A stretch of 15,960 nucleotides of DNA. It comes from Fusobacteriaceae bacterium. GTDB taxonomy: Bacteria; Fusobacteriota; Fusobacteriia; Fusobacteriales; Fusobacteriaceae. Shown piece by piece: positions 13,141 through 15,960 of this stretch. Location of the stretch: contig CAAFPW010000018.1 in NCBI GenBank assembly GCA_900764925.1, forward strand, positions 1 through 15,960, written 5' to 3'. The first letter of the stretch is position 1; every line of letters starts with the position of its first letter. The position numbers and the translations under genes were made by a program. Below the pieces are notes generated by a model, which was given only the letters and a program-made list of their open reading frames with translations, had not been told where the DNA came from and ran no database searches.

Positions 13141-14028
13141 ATGTTTTTTATGTTTTTACTTATTTTAATCATAATCATATTATTAGCTACACATGTGAGA
13201 ATAGTTTCTCAATCACAAGCTTTTGTAATTGAAAGATTGGGAGCATATCTTACAACTTGGGATGTGGGATTAAATATTTTAATTCCTTTTGTGGATAGAA
13301 TAGCTAGAAAAATCTCTTTAAAGGAGCAAGTTTTAGACTTTCCACCTCAACCTGTAATCACTAAGGACAATGTAACTATGCAAATTGACTCTGTTGTATA
13401 TTTTCAGATTACAGACCCTAAATTATACACTTATGGAGTAGAAAAACCATTGAGTGCTATTGAAAATCTGACAGCTACTACTCTTAGAAATATTATTGGA
13501 GAGTTGGAATTAGACCACACTCTTACATCAAGAGATACAATTAATACTAAGATGAGAGCAATACTAGATGAAGCAACTGATCCATGGGGAATAAAAATCA
13601 ATAGAGTTGAGCTAAAAAATATTATTCCACCAGCTGAGATTCAAGATGCTATGGAAAAGCAGATGAAAGCTGAAAGAGAGAGAAGAGAGTCTATTCTAAG
13701 AGCTGAAGGACAAAAGAAATCATCTATTTTAGTAGCAGAAGGAGAAAAAGAAGCAGCAATCTTAAGAGCTGAAGCCAAAAAAGAAGCTGAGATTAGAGAG
13801 GCTGAAGGTAAAGCTGAAGCAATTCTTAAAATTCAAACAGCAGAAGCTGAAGCTATAAGATTATTAAAAGAGGCTGGAGCAGATAAATCTGTTCTTGCTC
13901 TAAAAGGTATGGAGGCTTTCTCTAAAGTAGCTGATGGTAAAGCAACTAAGATAATAATTCCTAGTGAATTACAAAATGTAGTGACTTTGAGTGAACTTTT
14001 CCATGAGAGTAAAAATATAGTTAAATAG
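13141..14028 (+). CDS. qmcA: SPFH/stomatin-like protein, QmcA type
   Basis: A 295-residue membrane-anchored scaffold protein. Residues 3-18 form a single hydrophobic anchor. The SPFH (Band 7) domain follows (about 20-190), with hallmarks 'SQSQAFVIERLGAYLTTWDVGLNILIPFVDR', 'KEQVLDFPPQPVITKDNVTMQIDSVVYFQITDP' and 'LTATTLRNIIGELELDHTLTSRDTIN'. A long Ala/Glu-rich coiled coil (about 170-245) and a short C-terminal tail complete it. Such proteins form large oligomeric assemblies at the membrane and regulate proteases or lipid domains; E. coli QmcA is a model. The ribosome binding site GGAGGGG is strong. It follows nfeD by 17 bases and is closed by a long hairpin, making a two-gene operon. Symbol given by family likeness. 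Confidence 0.93.
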   Translation: MFFMFLLILIIIILLATHVRIVSQSQAFVIERLGAYLTTWDVGLNILIPFVDRIARKISLKEQVLDFPPQPVITKDNVTMQIDSVVYFQITDPKLYTYGVEKPLSAIENLTATTLRNIIGELELDHTLTSRDTINTKMRAILDEATDPWGIKINRVELKNIIPPAEIQDAMEKQMKAERERRESILRAEGQKKSSILVAEGEKEAAILRAEAKKEAEIREAEGKAEAILKIQTAEAEAIRLLKEAGADKSVLALKGMEAFSKVADGKATKIIIPSELQNVVTLSELFHESKNIVK

Positions 14029-14046
14029 TTTTTTAAGAAATAGAGT

Positions 14047-14088
14047 TATAAAAAGTAGAAGAGCAGATCAACTTTTCTACTTTTTATA
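14047..14088 (+). terminator. Terminator after the nfeD-qmcA operon
   Basis: A long inverted repeat: bases 14047-14063 pair with 14072-14088 around an 8-base loop. All pairs are complementary except one G-T wobble; its core is AAAAAGTAGAA/TTCTACTTTTT. The T-run of the right arm serves as the release tract. The A-run on the left could make it work in both directions, though no gene faces it. Confidence 0.8.
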
Positions 14089-14111
14089 TTTAGAGAAAAA
14101 TGAAAATAATC

Positions 14112-14140
14112 TTTACAAAAAATATAGAAAATAGTACAAT
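14112..14140 (+). promoter_or_regulatory. Promoter of the flavoprotein gene
   Basis: TTTACA (14112-14117) and TACAAT (14135-14140) each match five of six consensus bases and are separated by exactly 17 bases. An A-rich stretch lies just upstream. It stands after the qmcA terminator. The start codon at 14177 is preceded by AAAGGAGGAG. Confidence 0.75.
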
Positions 14141-14176
14141 AATAAAGGTTAAATATAAAAAAGGAGGAGAGAGAAA

Positions 14177-15811
14177 ATGAAAAAATTAGTATTAAGTTTT
14201 CTATTAGCTTGTAGTGTTTTATCATTTGCTAATGAGCTAAAAGAGTATGATGGAAAGGGAGGAGGATTCTCTGGAGATATACAACTAAAAGTTATAACTG
14301 ATGGAGAAAAAATAGAAGATATTAAATTAGTATCAAATAGTGAAACTTCTCATATAATGTCAAGAGCTTTTCCAATTATGAAGGATAGAATTTTAGAAGC
14401 ACAATCTCCAATAGTTGATAGTGTATCAGGAGCTACTTATACATCTACTGGAATAAAAAGAGCTGTGGGACAAGCTATGAAAAAAGCTGGAAAAGATTTT
14501 GGAAGAATAAATTTCAAAACAGCAGCTCCAGAGCAACCAGTAGCATATTTAGAACCTGTAAATACTGATTTAGTAATTATAGGTGGAGGACCAGCAGGAC
14601 TTGCTGCAGCAATTTCAGCAAAAGAATCAGGATTAAAAAATATAGTATTGATAGAAAAATTAGATATACTTAGTGGAAATGGAAAGTTTGATATGAACTT
14701 TTTTGATTTAATAAACTCAGAGGCTCAAAGAAAAGCTGGAGTAGAGGATTCTGTTGAGAAATTTATAGCGGACAAGAGTGGGGCATCAGATTCTCCAGAA
14801 CGTATAAAGGCTCAAGCAGAAGGGGCTTATGTTTTAGATGAATGGTTAAGAAGTATGGGAATTGAGTTAAATCACTATTATAGTGGTAGAGGACATATGG
14901 CTGAAAAAGATGCATATGCTGGAGCTCATATTCAAGATAAGATGGAAGAGAGAGTTAAAGAGTTAGGAATAGATGTTCGTACTGGAACTAAGGGATTAGA
15001 TTTAATAGTACAAGATGGAAAGGTTACAGGGGTAAAAGTTCAAAATAAAAATAATTTTTATGATATAAATGCCAAAGCTGTAATTGTAGCAACTGGAGGA
15101 TTTTCATTCAATAAGGAGATGTTAAAGAAATATGCTCCAGGTTCTGAGATATTCCAAACATCAAATCAACTAGGGGCAACAGGAGATTTTGTTCCAGTAT
15201 TTGAAAAAAATAATTTTAAAATGGGACATATGGATAAGTTAAGTATTTTTGCTTTTGTAATTAGTAAAAGTAGAGATTTAACAGGTGGTGGACAAGGATT
15301 TGTTTTAGTTAACAGAGATGGAAAAAGATTTATGAATGAATCTGAAATTTATGTAGATCCATATAAAACAGCTAAAAATATGTATGACCAAGAGGGAAAA
15401 ACAGCATTCTATATCTATGATCAACCTCTATATGAAAAAACTTATCGTTTACAAAAACATGTGAAACAAGGTTTACATACAAAGGCTAACACACTAGATG
15501 AATTAGCTAACAGTTTAGGAATAGATAAAAATAATTTAAAAAATAGTATAAAAGAGTATGAAAAAGAATTAAATAGAGAGTTTGCAGACAATGGACCTTA
15601 CTATGGTGTTGAAGTGGAATCAGCTATACATATGACAAAAGGTGGAGTAGTTGCAAATGAAAAGACACAAGTAATAAATAATGATGGGGATATAGTTGAA
15701 GGACTATATGCTGCTGGAGAGGTAACTGATACAGAGATAGGAGCTTATAGTGCTGCTGTAATATTTGGACGTATTGCAGGAGAGGAAGCAACAAAATATA
15801 TAAATAAATAG
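14177..15811 (+). CDS. Exported FMN-binding and FAD-dependent reductase (fumarate-reductase-like flavoprotein)
   Basis: A 544-residue exported flavoprotein. Residues 1-18 are a signal peptide (KK, hydrophobic core, likely cut after SFA). Residues 24-105 are an FMN-binding domain with the flavinylation site SGAT at 84-87, where ApbE would attach FMN to Thr87. The FAD domain begins at 131 with VIIGGGPAGLAAA (136-141) and continues to GLYAAGEVT near the C-terminus; the ATGGFSFN and HMTKGG elements are in their usual places. In the soluble fumarate-reductase/flavocytochrome c family, the next element is typically HGxNRxGGN with a substrate-binding Arg. Here it reads IGAYSAAV, without that Arg. 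Electrons probably pass from FMN to FAD to an external acceptor, but not certainly fumarate. It has its own promoter and terminator. Substrate unknown. Confidence 0.93.
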   Translation: MKKLVLSFLLACSVLSFANELKEYDGKGGGFSGDIQLKVITDGEKIEDIKLVSNSETSHIMSRAFPIMKDRILEAQSPIVDSVSGATYTSTGIKRAVGQAMKKAGKDFGRINFKTAAPEQPVAYLEPVNTDLVIIGGGPAGLAAAISAKESGLKNIVLIEKLDILSGNGKFDMNFFDLINSEAQRKAGVEDSVEKFIADKSGASDSPERIKAQAEGAYVLDEWLRSMGIELNHYYSGRGHMAEKDAYAGAHIQDKMEERVKELGIDVRTGTKGLDLIVQDGKVTGVKVQNKNNFYDINAKAVIVATGGFSFNKEMLKKYAPGSEIFQTSNQLGATGDFVPVFEKNNFKMGHMDKLSIFAFVISKSRDLTGGGQGFVLVNRDGKRFMNESEIYVDPYKTAKNMYDQEGKTAFYIYDQPLYEKTYRLQKHVKQGLHTKANTLDELANSLGIDKNNLKNSIKEYEKELNREFADNGPYYGVEVESAIHMTKGGVVANEKTQVINNDGDIVEGLYAAGEVTDTEIGAYSAAVIFGRIAGEEATKYINK

Positions 15812-15821
15812 AGAAATAAAG

Positions 15822-15862
15822 AAAAGAAGCTGTTATAGTGGAAGTTGTAACAGCTTCTTTTT
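15822..15862 (+). terminator. Rho-independent terminator after the flavoprotein gene
   Basis: AAAAGAAGCTGTTA (15822-15835) pairs perfectly with TAACAGCTTCTTTT (15848-15861) around a 12-base loop, and the right arm runs into TTTTT. It lies 10 bases after the stop codon. This is the clearest terminator of the window. Confidence 0.9.
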
Positions 15863-15960
15863 ATGTTATTAAATTATTTTAAATTGTTGAGGGTATGAAA
15901 AAATCTCTGTAAATTAATTTAATAATTCTTTTTAATAGCTTTCTATGATAAAATCTTAAA

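Noticed and set aside
14177..14230. Lipoprotein signal (LLAC at residues 9-12) in the flavoprotein
   Set aside because: The hydrophobic core before Cys12 would be very short and Leu at -2 is unusual; cleavage after SFA at residue 18 by signal peptidase I fits better.
15863..15960. Possible promoter (TATGAT near 15944) at the right edge
   Set aside because: No convincing -35 box and the downstream gene is outside the window; nothing else supports a feature here.

Overview
The window is a very AT-rich bacterial segment. It uses AGA and ATA codons heavily, has strong AGGAGG-type ribosome binding sites, and every supported gene lies on the + strand. Base composition, codon use and the set of protein families point to Fusobacterium or a close relative. 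That assignment is from pattern recognition; no search was run.

Region 1 (1 to about 10,070) is an accessory block of small, tightly spaced genes. In order they are: the tail of an unrecognised acidic protein; a small two-helix membrane protein; a GNAT acetyltransferase broken by an in-frame stop; an SRPBCC-fold protein; an NTF2/SnoaL-like protein; the RNA 2'-phosphotransferase KptA; a 301-residue unknown with an internal duplication; a DUF2004 protein; an RtcB RNA ligase whose 5' end is cut off by an in-frame stop; a second GNAT; an 813-residue TPR protein with a very regular GRDDIW repeat; a second DUF2004 paralogue; a DUF4261 protein; and a DUF4375/DMP19 protein. Gaps are mostly 8 to 40 bases and I found no convincing terminator inside the block, so much of it may be co-transcribed. 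The mixture of small single-domain families recalls arrays of polymorphic-toxin immunity genes, here next to two RNA-repair enzymes. That link is inference.

Region 2 (about 10,060 to 12,606) begins with a good sigma70-type promoter whose -35 box lies in the end of the DUF4375 gene. It drives a MATE efflux transporter, a directly abutting Nudix hydrolase and a Pat-like GNAT acetyltransferase. This looks like a small detoxification or export operon.

Region 3 (12,646 to 14,088) is an NfeD/SPFH (QmcA-type) membrane-scaffold pair, with an extended -10 promoter in front and a long hairpin terminator behind.

Region 4 (14,112 to 15,862) is a monocistronic unit with its own promoter and terminator. 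It encodes an exported flavoprotein with an N-terminal covalent-FMN domain and a C-terminal FAD-dependent reductase domain. The last roughly 100 bases hold no gene that I can support.

The points most worth a second look are the two genes interrupted by what look like CAA-to-TAA changes (GNAT and rtcB), the intact kptA beside the damaged rtcB, the TPR repeat array, the duplicated DUF2004 genes and the flavoprotein's altered active-site region.
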